Shown in pieces: positions 1 to 14,015 of a DNA stretch of 59,033 bases (position 1 is its first letter; each line of letters opens with the position of its first letter). The DNA is from Rahnella rivi (GTDB lineage Bacteria; Pseudomonadota; Gammaproteobacteria; Enterobacterales; Enterobacteriaceae): assembly GCF_019049655.1 (NCBI RefSeq), contig NZ_JAFMOX010000041.1, forward strand, positions 1-59,033, given 5' to 3'. Under the pieces are notes generated by a model. It was given only the letters and a program-made list of their open reading frames with translations, did no database searches and was not told the DNA's origin. A program made the translations under genes and the position numbers.

Positions 1-120
1 GAAGAGTCAAGAGATTATTCATTCGAACTTTCATCTTTTTCTCTTCCTGTCCGAGCGACTTCTCAGTCGTTGTTCCCGGTCAGTGGAGGCGCATTATAGG
101 GAGTTCTCAGAAGGCCGCAA
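1..120 (-). promoter_or_regulatory. rRNA operon P1 promoter and start of P2
   Basis: Read on the minus strand, TTGCGG (115-120) and TATAAT (93-98) are separated by 16 bp, the short spacing typical of rrn P1 promoters. A GC-rich discriminator (GCGCC) follows, with a likely start near position 84. An A/T-rich stretch at about 122-160 sits where the UP element is expected. TTGACT at 5-10 fits the -35 box of P2, whose -10 box lies beyond the edge. In E. coli rrsA follows hemG in the same direction, so an rRNA operon almost certainly begins just left of the window. No rRNA sequence itself is present. Confidence 0.85.
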
Positions 121-183
121 CCCCTAATTTCAAAAAAATTTCTGAGTGCTTTTTTTTTGGTCTAAACGTTGATAAAGACCGCA

Positions 184-723
184 TTACAGCGATTTTTTAT
201 ACGATATTTGCCCAAAATCCTCAGCGAATTTGGCAACCTGCTGCCAGTCGGTGTACTCCACTTCTTTACGGGTATCCGTTTCCCCACCGGTCATACGCAT
301 AATAAGTTGGATCATGACCTTATCGAACCAGCGATATCGTGGATAACGTAATGCTCCGGCGAAAACGCCACAAATTGCCGGTTCCCACGGAGAGGCCAGC
401 AGAAACTTACGCACATAGGCATTGGTTTGCGGGCTGCGCTTCTCAGGCTTACGGGCGGTGAGATTCACGCCAAAGAATGCAGACGGCATTTGATTCAAGG
501 TGTCGGCATGTTTTTTAACGAATTTATCCAGCACCGGATTGAAGTGGCCGTAACGTATAGAAGCGCCAATCATCACCTGGTCGTAGCTTTTCAAATCCAC
601 ATGCTCAGCGTGTGCCAGATCGATGACATCACAGTTGCACTTCTCTTTAAGCACACTGGCTATATAAGAAGAGATGGCATGGGTCTGCCCGTCACGACTT
701 GAGTAAAGTATCAACGCTTTCAT
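184..723 (-). CDS. hemG: Protoporphyrinogen IX dehydrogenase (HemG)
   Basis: This 179-residue flavodoxin-like enzyme oxidises protoporphyrinogen IX to protoporphyrin IX in heme synthesis and passes electrons to the respiratory quinone pool at the inner membrane. The FMN phosphate-binding loop is visible at residues 8-14 (SSRDGQT). Blocks ASIRYGH, RKPEKR and [11 protein letters not shown] are as in the E. coli enzyme. The ATG at 723 is preceded by an AAAGGGA ribosome-binding site. It is the last gene of the pepQ-yigZ-trkH-hemG run, 21 bp after trkH, and the rRNA operon promoter starts about 60 bp beyond its stop. Confidence 0.95.
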   Translation of the reverse strand: MKALILYSSRDGQTHAISSYIASVLKEKCNCDVIDLAHAEHVDLKSYDQVMIGASIRYGHFNPVLDKFVKKHADTLNQMPSAFFGVNLTARKPEKRSPQTNAYVRKFLLASPWEPAICGVFAGALRYPRYRWFDKVMIQLIMRMTGGETDTRKEVEYTDWQQVAKFAEDFGQISYKKSL

Positions 724-744
724 TCTTGTTTCCCTTTCATAAAC

Positions 745-2196
745 TTATTCGCGCCAGAACGTCGGCGTGAACAGGACTAATAGTGTGAAGACCTCGAGAC
801 GGCCAAACAACATGGTGACGATCAGGATCCATTTCGCCACAGAGTTCATGGATGCAAAATTATCGGCGACAACGCCCAGACCCGGCCCCAGGTTATTGAG
901 CGTGGCCGTGACCGCAGCAAACGCCGAGAAGTTATCGACCCCCGTCGCGACAATCGCCAGCATGCTGACTATAAATACCAGCGCGTAAGCGGAAAAGAAT
1001 CCCCACACGGCTTCGATGATGCGTTCAGGCAGCGCACGGTTACCCAGCTTGATGGTGTAAACCGCATTGGGGTGGACCAACCTTTTCAGCTCGCGCGTCC
1101 CCTGTAAGTAAAGCAGCAGGATACGGATAACCTTCAGACCGCCACCGGTTGAACCAGCACAACCTCCGATAAACGCAGAGCACAATAATAGAAGAGGCAA
1201 AAACAGCGGCCATTTCGAAATACTGTCGGTGGTGTACCCCGCAGTGGTTGCCATGGAAACCACCTGGAAGAAGGCCTGATTAATGGTTTCCAGACCTGAG
1301 CCGTAAACATTGTGGATCCACAGAACCAGCGTACAGATGACCACCAGCGTAAATTGCACCCCGATGAACATCCGGAATTCCGGGTCACGCCAGTACACTT
1401 TGAGATTACGTCCGCTGAGTACCGCAAAATGCAGGCCGTAGTTACAACCGGATATCAGCAGGAACACAGCGATAATGCTGTTGATGGTGCCGCTGTGAAA
1501 ATATCCAATACTGGCGTCATGGGTTGAAAAGCCGCCGATAGCGATCGTCGAGAAGCTATGCCCGATAGCATCAAACGCGGACATCCCCGCGCCCCACAGC
1601 GATAATGCACAGGCAATAGTCAGAAGTACGTAAATCAGCCAAAGGGTTTTCGCCGTTTCCGCAATACGTGGCCGCATCTTGTTATCTTTCAGCGGTCCCG
1701 GCATTTCAGCACGGTACAGCTGCATCCCGCCGACGCCCAATATCGGCAGAATCGCCACCGCGAGCACAATGATCCCCATACCGCCAAACCATTGCAGCAT
1801 CTGTCGGTAGAACAAAATGGCTTTAGGTAATGAGTCCAGCCCCACCAGCGTCGTCGCGCCCGTCGTTGTCAGGCCAGAGAAGGATTCAAAGAAAGCGTCG
1901 GTCAGCGACAGATTCGGCCGCTCGGAAAACAGAAAGGGCAATGCCCCGACGCTGCCCAGCACCGTCCAGAACAGCACCACGATCAGGAAACCCTCGCGCG
2001 GCTTCAGCTCACTTTTCTGCTTTCGGTTGGGAAGCCAGAGGAATAAACCAATCGTCAGGGCGACAAAAAACGTCTGGCTGAACGCACGTCCTGCGCCGTC
2101 GCGGTAAATCAGGGCGACCAGGCCGGGAATAATCATCGTTCCGGAGAACAGGATGACGAGCACCCCGACGATGCGTGTTATGGCACGAAAATGCAT
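745..2196 (-). CDS. trkH: Trk potassium uptake channel subunit TrkH
   Basis: This 483-residue polytopic inner-membrane protein is the K+-translocating subunit of the Trk system and works with the peripheral NAD-binding subunit TrkA, which is not in this window. Four pore-loop regions with selectivity-filter glycines can be seen: LTTTGATT near residue 110, SIAIGGFST near 220, TTAGYTT near 320 and LNNLGPGLG near 435. The C terminus FTPTFWRE is the same as in E. coli and the length is identical to the family norm. It lies between yigZ (37 bp upstream) and hemG (21 bp downstream), so it is probably co-transcribed with them. Confidence 0.96.
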   Translation of the reverse strand: MHFRAITRIVGVLVILFSGTMIIPGLVALIYRDGAGRAFSQTFFVALTIGLFLWLPNRKQKSELKPREGFLIVVLFWTVLGSVGALPFLFSERPNLSLTDAFFESFSGLTTTGATTLVGLDSLPKAILFYRQMLQWFGGMGIIVLAVAILPILGVGGMQLYRAEMPGPLKDNKMRPRIAETAKTLWLIYVLLTIACALSLWGAGMSAFDAIGHSFSTIAIGGFSTHDASIGYFHSGTINSIIAVFLLISGCNYGLHFAVLSGRNLKVYWRDPEFRMFIGVQFTLVVICTLVLWIHNVYGSGLETINQAFFQVVSMATTAGYTTDSISKWPLFLPLLLLCSAFIGGCAGSTGGGLKVIRILLLYLQGTRELKRLVHPNAVYTIKLGNRALPERIIEAVWGFFSAYALVFIVSMLAIVATGVDNFSAFAAVTATLNNLGPGLGVVADNFASMNSVAKWILIVTMLFGRLEVFTLLVLFTPTFWRE

Positions 2197-2233
2197 GCTG
2201 GTGCGTTCCTCAGCGAATTAACCATAGAAAAAA

Positions 2234-2845
2234 TTATGAAACCGGACGCAGGATGAGCGTGCCACGGCTGATATCGAATAAGTGACTGACGGTTGCTGTT
2301 GCCTCTGCAGCAGGCAGCGCCAGAACGAGATCGACAGCAGCGCCATACTCACTGCGTAAGATATGTCCGCCGACTTGCGAAAGCAGCGTTTCCACCAGCT
2401 GTAACTGGCTGTAATCACACTGCACCGCGTATTCTGCCAGCGGAACTTTTTGTTGCACGGTAAGTTGTTTTAAAGCTTGCTGAACGCCGCCACCATAGGC
2501 TTTCACCAGCCCGCCGGTGCCCAGCATAATACCGCCATAATAGCGCACGACGACGGCGGTGATCTCCCCGACACCGCTTCCCATCAGTTGGCTGAGGATC
2601 GGTTTACCCGCTGTACCTGCAGGTTCGCCGTCATCAGAAAATCCCAGTTGCTGAGAATCATCCGGCGCGCCAGCCACAAACGCCCAGCAATGATGACGCG
2701 CTGCCGGATGCTGATGGCGGATATCCTGAATAAACGCTTTGGCCGCTTCAACGCCTTCTGTTCGTGCCAGTAGGGTAATGAAGCGGCTTTTCTTTATTTC
2801 CTCGCTGAAACTGACTGACTCAGCGGGAACCCGATACGGCTGCAT
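2234..2845 (-). CDS. yigZ: IMPACT-family protein YigZ
   Basis: This 203-residue protein belongs to the conserved IMPACT/YigZ family: an N-terminal UPF0029 domain (about residues 15-125, including the run VVVRYYGGIMLGTGGLV) and a small C-terminal ferredoxin-fold domain. The eukaryotic relative modulates translation-stress signalling; the bacterial role is not established. Its ATG overlaps the pepQ stop by one base (TGATG), so translation is probably coupled to pepQ. Family membership is clear; cellular function is unknown. Confidence 0.9.
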   Translation of the reverse strand: MQPYRVPAESVSFSEEIKKSRFITLLARTEGVEAAKAFIQDIRHQHPAARHHCWAFVAGAPDDSQQLGFSDDGEPAGTAGKPILSQLMGSGVGEITAVVVRYYGGIMLGTGGLVKAYGGGVQQALKQLTVQQKVPLAEYAVQCDYSQLQLVETLLSQVGGHILRSEYGAAVDLVLALPAAEATATVSHLFDISRGTLILRPVS

Positions 2846-4176
2846 CAGGCCAGCTTCAGGTCACGGGTCATGTTTTCGATGCGATTATCGTGGATAACAA
2901 TGTTGTCCTCGATACGGATCCCGCCAAAAGGCTTCAGCGCTTCAATGCGATCCCAGGCGAAGTGCTTACTGAATTGCCCCTCGCGCAACGGTGCCAGCAG
3001 CGAATCGATGAAATACAGACCCGGTTCAATGGTCAGCACCATACCCGGCTCAATCACGCGGGTACAACGCAGGAAAGGATATTGCGAAGGGGCGGCCTGA
3101 TGGGTGCCCTTATCATCCTGCATGAAACCGGCAACGTCATGCACCTGTAAACCCAGCGGATGCCCAAGACCATGTGGCAGGAAAGGCCCGGTCAGGTTCT
3201 GTTCCACCATGGCATCTTCGCTGATATCAACCACCAGCTTGTGCGCTTTCAGCAATTTGGCGATACGGTGATGCATCTGAACATGATAGTCGGTGTAGCG
3301 CACACCGGCCTTGATCGTGTCAATTAAAGCCAGCTCCTCAGTATTGAGGTCTTTCACCAGTGCGGCGAAATCGCTGTCCGGCTTCCCGGCGTAGGTACGG
3401 GTCAGATCAGCAGCGTAACCGTTGTATTCCGCACCGGCATCCAGCAGGAAGCTGCGCATGTCGGCAGGCGGCTGGTTATCAAGCGTGGTGTAGTGAAGTA
3501 CCGACGCATGTTCATTGAGCGCAACAATATTGTCGTACGGCACATCGGTATCACGGTGGCCGGTGGCGGTGAGATACGCCAGGTTGATGTCGAACTCACT
3601 CATGCCGGAAAGGAACGCTTCTTTCGCCGCACGATGACCGCTGACCGCCACTTTCTGCGCTTCACGCATACAGGCCAGTTCATAGCCGGTTTTATACGAG
3701 CGATGATAATGCAGGAAATCCAGCACCGCTTTCGAGTTCACGTTGGCAGCAGGCACGCCCAGGCTGATAGCGCGATCCTGGCTCGAACCGATGTAACCCA
3801 CGCGCTTAAGATCCACCGGCAACTGGCCTTTGATCTCGTCGGCATTGGCCAGCGGCGTAATCGCGATTTCTTTGGTCCAGAATGACTCCGGCAGCGGCTC
3901 GTGGCTGTGCCAGTAGTCAACCGGCGAATAGAACCACAACTTAGGCGCATTCACGCCATCCACCCATAACCAGCAATTTGGCACTTTGGTGACCGGCACC
4001 CAGGCTTTGAATTGCGGGTTCACTTTGAACGGATAACTGTGATCATCAAGGAAGGTCGTTATCAGTTCACCGGAGTGAATCAGTAACGCATCAAGCTGAG
4101 AACGTTGCAGAATTTCGCGGGCACGCGACTGCAACGTGGCGATATGTTCTTTATAAAGCGTAGAAAGCGATTCCAT
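2845..4176 (-). CDS. pepQ: Xaa-Pro dipeptidase PepQ
   Basis: This 443-residue cytoplasmic metallopeptidase of the M24 pita-bread fold cleaves X-Pro dipeptides; E. coli PepQ also hydrolyses organophosphate esters. The metal-binding positions expected for the family are present: aspartates in [15 protein letters not shown] (near residues 245-256), the histidine in [10 protein letters not shown] (near 340), and glutamates in IEPGLYF and RIEDN near the C terminus. It is transcribed divergently from fadB, with 189 bp between the two starts, and heads a tight run with yigZ, trkH and hemG. Length equals that of the E. coli enzyme. Confidence 0.95.
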   Translation of the reverse strand: MESLSTLYKEHIATLQSRAREILQRSQLDALLIHSGELITTFLDDHSYPFKVNPQFKAWVPVTKVPNCWLWVDGVNAPKLWFYSPVDYWHSHEPLPESFWTKEIAITPLANADEIKGQLPVDLKRVGYIGSSQDRAISLGVPAANVNSKAVLDFLHYHRSYKTGYELACMREAQKVAVSGHRAAKEAFLSGMSEFDINLAYLTATGHRDTDVPYDNIVALNEHASVLHYTTLDNQPPADMRSFLLDAGAEYNGYAADLTRTYAGKPDSDFAALVKDLNTEELALIDTIKAGVRYTDYHVQMHHRIAKLLKAHKLVVDISEDAMVEQNLTGPFLPHGLGHPLGLQVHDVAGFMQDDKGTHQAAPSQYPFLRCTRVIEPGMVLTIEPGLYFIDSLLAPLREGQFSKHFAWDRIEALKPFGGIRIEDNIVIHDNRIENMTRDLKLA

Positions 4177-4322
4177 CCAACTGTCCTTATTTCACCGGAA
4201 AGACGATGCAGCATCTTACCACAGCCTTACGGCTGCCATAGTCCCGGAAGGTTTGTGATCTTGCCTGCAAATAAAACACATCTCATTTGCAAATTATTAA
4301 CATAATAACCACACTCGAAAGC

Positions 4323-4339
4323 ATCTGGTCATACCAGAT
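4323..4339. promoter_or_regulatory. FadR operator upstream of fadBA
   Basis: The 17-bp sequence ATCTGGTCATACCAGAT is a near-perfect inverted repeat with the TGGTnnnACCA core of FadR operators. It lies 27 bp before the fadB ATG, the same arrangement as in E. coli fadBA. FadR would repress the operon until long-chain acyl-CoA releases it. Confidence 0.9.
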
Positions 4340-4365
4340 CATCACAGATGATTCAGGAGAGACAC

Positions 4366-7733
<3,368 letters not shown>

Positions 7734-7756
7734 GTTTTACTCTTTTCTGCATAAAC

Positions 7757-7782
7757 AAAAAGCGGACAGATTGTCCGCTTTT
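7757..7782 (+). terminator. fadBA terminator, first hairpin
   Basis: An 8-bp perfect stem AGCGGACA/TGTCCGCT with a 3-base loop is flanked by A-run and T-run, so it can act in both directions. It lies 24 bp after the fadA stop. Confidence 0.8.
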
Positions 7783-7816
7783 ATGAATCTTATCTGCCCG
7801 TTTTAGTTGCCGTTTT

Positions 7817-7841
7817 CCCGCCTGTCAGGGGCGGGCTTTTT
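7817..7841 (+). terminator. fadBA terminator, second hairpin
   Basis: CCCGCC (7817-7822) pairs with GGCGGG (7830-7835) around a 7-base loop and is followed by C and five or more T on the plus strand. It ends 19 bp before the fre stop codon and serves as a backup terminator for fadBA. Confidence 0.7.
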
Positions 7842-7859
7842 CACGACGGTGGCGTCACA

Positions 7860-8561
7860 TCAAATGAAAGAGAACGCATCACCAAACAGTCGATCTTCCA
7901 GCGCGCCGCGCTCTGCGACAAAGCGCTCGCGGGCGATTTTTGCCATCTCAAAACGGCCTGCGATATAAATATCGTGCTCCGCCAGCGAGGTGAAATCCTG
8001 CAACACCGCGCTCAGAACGGTACCGCTTCTGCCCTGCCAGCCGTCTTCAGGCTGTTCCACCACCGGGATCACTTTCAGATTCGGGTGATGAATGCTCAGT
8101 GCTTCCAGCTCGCCCAAATCGTACAGATGCTTCAGCTCGCGCCCGCCCCAGTAAATGGAAATATCGCGATGAGGCTGTTGCTCAAGCGCGGTGACCAGAA
8201 TGGAACGCACATAAGAAAAACCGGTGCCGCCCGCAATCAACACCAGCGGACGCTGGCCTTCTTCGCGCAGCCAGGCATCGCCGTGAGGAATATCCACGGT
8301 AATCGCCTGTTCTTTCAGAATGCGATCCATCACCGCCATCGCGTACAGATTCAGTTCGGAGGCGCCGATGTGCAACTCAATCACGTTGTGTTCAGCAGGC
8401 GTGGAGGCCAGAGAGAACGGACGCTTATCGCGCTCGTCCATCACGACCATCAGATACTGACCCGCGCGGAAAGAAAAAGGCGCTTCCGGCAACAACCGGA
8501 CCCGATACACCGTATCGGTAATCGCCTCAACGGAGGTCACTTTACAGCTCAAAGTTGTCAT
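7860..8561 (-). CDS. fre: NAD(P)H-flavin reductase Fre
   Basis: This 233-residue cytoplasmic reductase transfers hydride from NAD(P)H to free flavins; the reduced flavin serves ribonucleotide reductase activation and ferric-iron reduction. Flavin-binding RPFS is at residues 47-50 and the nicotinamide-binding GGTGFSY at 111-117, followed by the ferredoxin-reductase-type C terminus ending GDAFSFI. It lies 48 bp downstream of ubiD in the same direction, as in E. coli, where fre follows ubiD. Confidence 0.95.
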   Translation of the reverse strand: MTTLSCKVTSVEAITDTVYRVRLLPEAPFSFRAGQYLMVVMDERDKRPFSLASTPAEHNVIELHIGASELNLYAMAVMDRILKEQAITVDIPHGDAWLREEGQRPLVLIAGGTGFSYVRSILVTALEQQPHRDISIYWGGRELKHLYDLGELEALSIHHPNLKVIPVVEQPEDGWQGRSGTVLSAVLQDFTSLAEHDIYIAGRFEMAKIARERFVAERGALEDRLFGDAFSFI

Positions 8562-8609
8562 GCGTTCCCTCTGTGGGTCATCAAAGCAAAGCGTGGGACA
8601 AAGAGTCGA

Positions 8610-10100
8610 TTATTTTTTCGCATCGTCTTTATCATTAAAAATAGCGAGCTCATCCCAGATGGCATCGATACGGGCGGTGACGGCAGGATCCTTCACTATC
8701 GGACGCCCCCACTCACGCTGTGTTTCACCCGGCCATTTGTTGGTCGCATCCATCCCCATTTTCGAACCGAGGCCCGATACAGGCGAGGCAAAATCGAGAT
8801 AATCGATCGGCGTATTTTCGACCAAAACCGTATCCCGTGCGGGATCCATTCTGGTGGTAATCGCCCAAATCACGTCGTTCCAGTCACGGGCATTCACATC
8901 GTCATCGCACACAATCACAAACTTGGTGTACATGAACTGACGCAGGAATGACCAGACACCCATCATCACGCGCTTTGCATGACCAGGGTACTGTTTCTTC
9001 ATGGTAACGACAGCCATACGGTAGGAGCAACCCTCCGGCGGCAGATAAAAATCAACAATTTCCGGGAATTGTTTCTTCAGAATCGGCACAAAGACTTCAT
9101 TCAGCGCCACGCCCAGCACCGCGGGCTCATCCGGCGGACGGCCGGTATAGGTCGAATGATAGATGGGATCTTTCCGCTGCGTCATATGCGTGATCGTGAA
9201 GACCGGGAAGCTGTCTACTTCATTATAGTAGCCGGTATGGTCACCATACGGGCCTTCCGGCGCCATCTCGCCCGGCTCGATATACCCTTCGAGCACGATT
9301 TCCGCACTGGCAGGGACTTCGAGATCGTTGGAAATACACTTCACCACTTCGGTTTTATTACCGCGCAGCAAACCGGCGAACGCGTATTCAGACAACGAAT
9401 CCGGCACCGGCGTCACCGCGCCCAGAATGGTGGCGGGATCTGCACCCAATGCCACAGAAACCGGGAAACGCTGGCCGGGATTCTTCTGGCACCACTCCTG
9501 GAAATCAAGCGCACCGCCGCGATGGGATAACCAGCGCATGATGACTTTGTTTTTCCCGAGAACCTGCTGGCGATAAATGCCCAGATTCTGACGGGGTTTT
9601 TCCGGCCCACGGGTGACAGTCAGGCCCCAGGTGATCAACGGTGCGGCATCTTCCGGCCAGCACTGCATCACCGGAATGCGGGTGATATCCACCTCGTCGC
9701 CTTCCCAAATCTCCTGCTGACAAGGTGCGGAATGCAGCACTTTCGTCGGCATGTTCAGCACCTGCTTAAACTTCGGCGCCTTATCGTATAAATCACGCAA
9801 ACCGCGTGGCGGCTCAGGCTCTTTCAGAAACGCCAGCAACTCACCGACTTCACGTAACGCACTGACATCCTCTTTGCCCATGCCCATCGCCACACGCTCA
9901 GGTGTGCCGAATAAATTACACAGCACCGGCATGTCGTACCCTTTTGGATTTTCAAACAACAACGCCGGGCCGCCCGCACGCAAAGTACGGTCAGCAATTT
10001 CGGTCATTTCCAGGTAGGGATCGACAGACTGAGTAATGCGTTTCAGTTGGCCTCTCTTTTCGAGTAACGAGAGGAAGTCACGTAAATCACGGTATTTCAT
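8610..10100 (-). CDS. ubiD: 3-octaprenyl-4-hydroxybenzoate decarboxylase UbiD
   Basis: This 496-residue decarboxylase uses prenylated FMN (made by UbiX, not in this window) to remove the carboxylate in the third step of ubiquinone synthesis. Motifs of the UbiD family are intact, including [27 protein letters not shown] and [15 protein letters not shown]. The length matches E. coli UbiD. It is followed by fre. The 167 bp between its start and the peptidase gene upstream presumably hold the promoter. Confidence 0.96.
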   Translation of the reverse strand: MKYRDLRDFLSLLEKRGQLKRITQSVDPYLEMTEIADRTLRAGGPALLFENPKGYDMPVLCNLFGTPERVAMGMGKEDVSALREVGELLAFLKEPEPPRGLRDLYDKAPKFKQVLNMPTKVLHSAPCQQEIWEGDEVDITRIPVMQCWPEDAAPLITWGLTVTRGPEKPRQNLGIYRQQVLGKNKVIMRWLSHRGGALDFQEWCQKNPGQRFPVSVALGADPATILGAVTPVPDSLSEYAFAGLLRGNKTEVVKCISNDLEVPASAEIVLEGYIEPGEMAPEGPYGDHTGYYNEVDSFPVFTITHMTQRKDPIYHSTYTGRPPDEPAVLGVALNEVFVPILKKQFPEIVDFYLPPEGCSYRMAVVTMKKQYPGHAKRVMMGVWSFLRQFMYTKFVIVCDDDVNARDWNDVIWAITTRMDPARDTVLVENTPIDYLDFASPVSGLGSKMGMDATNKWPGETQREWGRPIVKDPAVTARIDAIWDELAIFNDKDDAKK

Positions 10101-10267
10101 GCTGATTCTGAGTCGCCGGGTTGAAGGAGAGCATTATAGAGCCTCTCCGGAGTTGTTGCTGCCTTTTTGTTATCAGCAGGTAAACGCCGATAATGAAAAA
10201 CCAGTGTAACCGCCAGAAACCAACGCTGTTGGTCTGACGGTGCGCAAATCGTCTGCCGATGATCCAA

Positions 10268-10993
10268 TCACAAACAGGTAAAGGGTACCCATGCGCTCAA
10301 CGCCTGGGTGTCATGATATTCCTGAATCTCATGACTATGCCGGAACACTTTGAAGCCCTGATTTCTGGCGCTGAAATAACTCAGCTCATTGCCGGATACC
10401 TGCAACAAACTGCCTTCACGCAGCGCAATGACCGCCTCAGACGGATTCACCGCGCAAAATTCGGCAATGCGCTCGTCACGGGTTTCACCCATGTGGCCAC
10501 TCAGGTGTGCATCGATGTAATGCGGATTGATTTGTACCGGGAACAGACCAAGAGAGGGCAGCACCACTGAATTGCGGACTGGCATATCATTGGTGGTACG
10601 AATACTTGGCGTTGCCACGTTACAACCCGCGCTCCAGCCGATATATGGCACATTGCGTTCACGCACAGCGCGCTGAACAGGGACGATCAGTCCCTTCTCA
10701 TGCAGCATCTGGTTGAGCATCCAGGTATTGCCGCCGCTGACCAAAATACATTGCGCACTGGCAATAGCGTGTGCCGGATTATCTGCGTGATGAATGCTGG
10801 TGACATCAATGCCCAGCACATCCGCCAGCGCACCGGCGCGCTCATCATAATCGCTGCGGATCAGTGCGTAGGGGATCAGTACGGCGGAGGTGATCCCGCG
10901 GGATTTCAGCACCGCCTGGATACGATCTTTTGCATAGCCCAGTAATTCAGATTCACCGGAAAGCTTACCGTTGCTCAGTAAGAACAGCTCCAT
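10268..10993 (-). CDS. pepE: Peptidase E-like serine peptidase (S51 family)
   Basis: This 241-residue protein resembles dipeptidase E, a cytoplasmic serine peptidase specific for N-terminal aspartyl dipeptides. The nucleophile elbow GWSAG places the catalytic serine at residue 121; VSGGNTWML and INPHYIDAH are further S51 signatures, and TIRTTNDMP-like spacing is kept (SIRTTNDMP). A longer in-frame start at 11077 exists, but the ATG at 10993 has AGGAG at the proper distance and gives the family N terminus (MELFLLSN). It is not next to rfaH in E. coli, so this is a lineage-specific position. The C-terminal tail is longer than in E. coli PepE (229 residues). Confidence 0.85.
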   Translation of the reverse strand: MELFLLSNGKLSGESELLGYAKDRIQAVLKSRGITSAVLIPYALIRSDYDERAGALADVLGIDVTSIHHADNPAHAIASAQCILVSGGNTWMLNQMLHEKGLIVPVQRAVRERNVPYIGWSAGCNVATPSIRTTNDMPVRNSVVLPSLGLFPVQINPHYIDAHLSGHMGETRDERIAEFCAVNPSEAVIALREGSLLQVSGNELSYFSARNQGFKVFRHSHEIQEYHDTQALSAWVPFTCL

Positions 10994-11167
10994 GACGCTT
11001 CTCCTGACTGTAATAAGAGGAAGATAAAGGGATAAGTGTGCACTTTTCTTCGATAATAAAAGATAACAGACCGACAATCAGCAAACGTCTGCACAGAATC
11101 TCACTGCCTGTATCTCAGGGGCAGCTTTTGTTATGCTGCCGGAATCAACGTTTTAATGTGGGAAACT

Positions 11168-11656
11168 ATGGAATCCTGGTACTTACTCTATTGCAAACGC
11201 GGCCAGTTGCTCCGCGCCAAAGAACATCTTGAGCGCCAGCAAGTAAACTGCCTGACGCCCATGATCACCCTGGAAAAGATGGTGCGCGGACGCCGCACGC
11301 CCGTCAGCGAACCTATGTTCCCGAACTACATGTTCATCGAGTTTGACCCTGAACGGATCCACACGACGACGATCAGCGCAACGCGTGGTGTCAGCCATTT
11401 CATCCGCTTCGGGCCAAAACTGGCGACCGTGCAACCTCAGGTGATCAAACAACTGATGGAACCGCCGACGATTGACATTCGCGATCCTGAAACGCCGTAT
11501 GAAGGCGATATCGTTTTGATCACTGAAGGGATTTTCGAGGGCATCGAAGCCATTTATACCGAGCCTGACGGCGAAGCCCGTTCGCTGCTGATGCTGAATC
11601 TGATTAATCAGCCTGTCCGCCAGAGCATAGACAATACGCATTTCCAGAAACTCTGA
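11168..11656 (+). CDS. rfaH: Transcription antitermination protein RfaH
   Basis: This 162-residue NusG paralogue binds RNA polymerase paused at ops sites and suppresses termination in long operons for LPS, capsule and other surface factors. The NGN domain covers about residues 1-100 ([11 protein letters not shown] at the N terminus). The C-terminal domain (about 110-162, [13 protein letters not shown]) is the one that switches from alpha-helical to beta-barrel form in E. coli. The ATG at 11168 is preferred over an in-frame ATG 12 bp upstream because it matches the E. coli start and length. It is monocistronic and convergent with tatD. Confidence 0.96.
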   Translation: MESWYLLYCKRGQLLRAKEHLERQQVNCLTPMITLEKMVRGRRTPVSEPMFPNYMFIEFDPERIHTTTISATRGVSHFIRFGPKLATVQPQVIKQLMEPPTIDIRDPETPYEGDIVLITEGIFEGIEAIYTEPDGEARSLLMLNLINQPVRQSIDNTHFQKL

Positions 11657-11682
11657 GCGCATTTTCTCTGTCTGTGCCCTGC

Positions 11683-11711
11683 AAAAAAGCACCGTTAAAC
11701 GGTGCTTTTTT
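11683..11711. terminator. Bidirectional terminator between rfaH and tatD
   Basis: GCACCGT pairs with ACGGTGC around TAA, flanked by six A on one side and six T on the other. It ends 12 bp before the tatD stop and lies 27 bp after rfaH, so it can serve both convergent genes. Confidence 0.88.
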
Positions 11712-11722
11712 ATGTGAAACAT

Positions 11723-12511
11723 TCAGCGCGCTGGCAGGGCAAACATTTTGCGCGCGTTATCATCGGTGATATCCGCCAGCCACTGCGGGTCTTCCCCGCG
11801 CCACTGCGCGACCTGATGAACAATGTGCGGTAAGAACGCCGGTTCATTGCGTCGGTTCTTCGGTTTGTTTTCCATATCTCTTGGCAATAAATAGGGCGCA
11901 TCGGTTTCCAGCATTAAGCGCTCAGCCGGGATCAGCGGCAGCATTTCACGCAACTCCAGCCCGCGCCGCTCATCGCAGACCCACCCCGTAATTCCTATCG
12001 ACAGGCCGAGAGACAAATACAGTTCAAGTTCATGCCGCGTACCGGTAAAGCAGTGAACGACACCGCCCGGTAAATCCGCAAGCCAGGGCTTGAGTAATGC
12101 TGCGAAACGTTCCCCGGCATCACGACAATGTAAAAACACCGGTAACTGCAATTCTGATGCCAGCGCAAGCTGTGCGGTAAACGCTGATTCCTGCTGCAAG
12201 GCAGGAGAAAAATTGCGATTGAAATCCAGTCCGCATTCACCGACCGCCACAACATTCGCTAATCCGGCCAGCTCACGGATGTCAGCTTCCACCTGCGCAT
12301 TCCATTCACTGGCCTGATGTGGATGCACACCCGCCGTAGACCAGCAGAAGTCAGGGTATTCAGCCGCCATGTTCTGCGCCTCACCACTTTCCTGCGCAGA
12401 CGTACCTGTGATCAACATACCGCTCAGACCGGCGGCTCGTGCTCTTTCCACCACCTGCGGGCGATCTTTATCAAACTGATTACTGGTGAGGTTTATGCCA
12501 ATTTCAAACAT
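11723..12511 (-). CDS. tatD: TatD-family metal-dependent DNase
   Basis: This 262-residue TIM-barrel hydrolase of the TatD family has magnesium-dependent 3'-5' exonuclease activity in E. coli; despite its name it is not needed for Tat export. Visible metal-site motifs are GECGLDFNR (near residue 92), LHCRDA (near 126), HCFTGT (near 153) and ETDAPYL (near 205). The N-terminal HxH motif of other family members is replaced by IGINL, as in E. coli TatD. A strong hairpin separates it from tatC, so it probably has its own transcript. Confidence 0.94.
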   Translation of the reverse strand: MFEIGINLTSNQFDKDRPQVVERARAAGLSGMLITGTSAQESGEAQNMAAEYPDFCWSTAGVHPHQASEWNAQVEADIRELAGLANVVAVGECGLDFNRNFSPALQQESAFTAQLALASELQLPVFLHCRDAGERFAALLKPWLADLPGGVVHCFTGTRHELELYLSLGLSIGITGWVCDERRGLELREMLPLIPAERLMLETDAPYLLPRDMENKPKNRRNEPAFLPHIVHQVAQWRGEDPQWLADITDDNARKMFALPAR

Positions 12512-12522
12512 ACATTGTCCTG

Positions 12523-12557
12523 AAACAGAAACCGCCCTGCTGGGCGGTTTCTGTTTT
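12523..12557 (-). terminator. tatABC operon terminator
   Basis: A perfect 15-bp inverted repeat (12523-12537 with 12542-12556) encloses a 4-base loop and ends in a T-rich tract on the minus strand. It lies 23 bp after the tatC stop and just upstream of the tatD start. Confidence 0.85.
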
Positions 12558-12579
12558 ATAACGAAATAATCAAAGAGAC

Positions 12580-13347
12580 TTACTCAGCCTGATCCGGATC
12601 GTTCTCTTTATCGACATCAGCGCGACGACGTCCGCCTACGTAGAAACGGGCAAAGAACACGCCGATTTCAAACAGCAGATACATCGGGATAGCCAGCAGC
12701 GTCTGAGAGAAGACATCCGGCGGCGTTAACAACATCCCGACCACAAACGCCCCGACCAGCACATACGGACGTTTCTTTTTCAGGTCTTCCGGTGTCGTCA
12801 CACCACTCCAGCACAGTAAAACGATGGCAATCGGCACTTCAAATGAGACGCCAAACGCCATGAACAACGCCATCACGAAATCGAGATAGTTGTTGATGTC
12901 AGTCGCAATCTGCACGCCAGCCGGTGCGGTTTTCGCAAAAAAAGCAAACGCCAGCGGAAACACCACGAAGTAAGCAAAAGCCACGCCGAGGTAAAATAAT
13001 GCAGAACTGGAGAACAATAACGGCATCATCAGACGGCGTTCATGCTTGTACAGCGCGGGAGCCACGAATGCCCACACCTGATACAAAATGAACGGCGCGG
13101 AAACAAATACCGAGACAATCATGGTCAGCTTGATTGGCGTAAAGAACGGTGATGCTACGTCAGTAGCAATCATGCTCGCACCCAAAGGCATTTGCTCAAT
13201 CAACGGTGAAGCCACCAGCTGATAGATGTCATTGGCAAAATAAACCAGACATAAAAACACCACTAAAATACAGACAATGGCGTTCAGTAGACGCTTACGC
13301 AGCTCAATCAGATGGCTGATAAGCGGTTGAGTATCTTCAACAGCCAT
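12580..13347 (-). CDS. tatC: Sec-independent protein translocase TatC
   Basis: This 255-residue inner-membrane protein with six predicted transmembrane helices is the twin-arginine signal receptor core of the Tat translocase, working with TatA and TatB. Characteristic blocks are the cytoplasmic N terminus [13 protein letters not shown], the periplasmic SPLIEQMP, and [14 protein letters not shown]. The C-terminal cytoplasmic tail is charged ([16 protein letters not shown]). It follows tatB after 2 bp, the usual tight packing of the operon. Confidence 0.96.
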   Translation of the reverse strand: MAVEDTQPLISHLIELRKRLLNAIVCILVVFLCLVYFANDIYQLVASPLIEQMPLGASMIATDVASPFFTPIKLTMIVSVFVSAPFILYQVWAFVAPALYKHERRLMMPLLFSSSALFYLGVAFAYFVVFPLAFAFFAKTAPAGVQIATDINNYLDFVMALFMAFGVSFEVPIAIVLLCWSGVTTPEDLKKKRPYVLVGAFVVGMLLTPPDVFSQTLLAIPMYLLFEIGVFFARFYVGGRRRADVDKENDPDQAE

Positions 13348-13349
13348 GT

Positions 13350-14012
13350 TTAGCGCTCGCCTGTCGGTTTAGTGAGTGAAACCGGTGTTTCCGGCGCAGA
13401 AGGTTCAGCCACCGGTGCGTCAACGGCAACCGGTTTGGTCACGGGCGCAGAGGCAACGGAAGGGTCAGCGACAGGCGATTGTGCCGCCGCTGCCTGCACT
13501 TCAGCCTGTGCTGCCGCAGCATGGGCCGTCTTATTTGAAGCCAGAGCCGCATCCACCGCACTCAGTGGCGCAGCAGCCGGTGCAGAGGCCACGTTGTCAG
13601 CCGTGGCCGGCGAAATACCGGCATCATGGTGGGCTTCGGCATCATCGATCACAGGATTGTGGATGGTGTTACCTTCCGCTTTCGCTTCTTCCATCGCTTT
13701 ATCGGCAGGATTGAGCCCTGAATTGATAGATTGCTTCATGGATTCAGCCGCTTCTTTCAGCTCATCCATGGAGGCTTTGATTTCCGGCGTGAGATTCTTC
13801 AGACCCGCCTCTTCGGCTTTCTTCAGGCTATCCTGCAATTCCTGAAGTTTCAGCTCCTGCGACAGCTCGCTTTGTACTGACGCGGCCATCGCCCGAAGCG
13901 TGCGGATCCAGCCTGCTACTGTTCTGACTGCTACAGGTAAACGCTCCGGCCCGAGAACAACCAGGCCAATCACCAATACCAGCAGCAGTTCACTAAATCC
14001 AATATCGAACAC
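13350..14012 (-). CDS. tatB: Sec-independent protein translocase TatB
   Basis: The N-terminal membrane helix and amphipathic helix (residues 1-60, with [22 protein letters not shown] including the conserved Glu8) identify TatB, which passes substrates from TatC to TatA. The protein is 220 residues, longer than the 171 of E. coli TatB. The excess is an Ala/Pro/Val-rich low-complexity tail from about residue 120, which is unlikely to be folded. tatA ends 3 bp upstream and tatC starts 2 bp downstream. Confidence 0.95.
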   Translation of the reverse strand: MFDIGFSELLLVLVIGLVVLGPERLPVAVRTVAGWIRTLRAMAASVQSELSQELKLQELQDSLKKAEEAGLKNLTPEIKASMDELKEAAESMKQSINSGLNPADKAMEEAKAEGNTIHNPVIDDAEAHHDAGISPATADNVASAPAAAPLSAVDAALASNKTAHAAAAQAEVQAAAAQSPVADPSVASAPVTKPVAVDAPVAEPSAPETPVSLTKPTGER

Positions 14013-14015
14013 GGT

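Noticed and set aside
7974..8951. 325-residue open frame on the plus strand opposite fre and ubiD
   Set aside because: Its sequence is the antisense of two well-matched enzymes and it has no recognisable domain or ribosome-binding site.
11723..12511. TatD as catalytically damaged because the N-terminal HxH motif is missing
   Set aside because: E. coli TatD has the same replacement, so this is the normal form of this subfamily.
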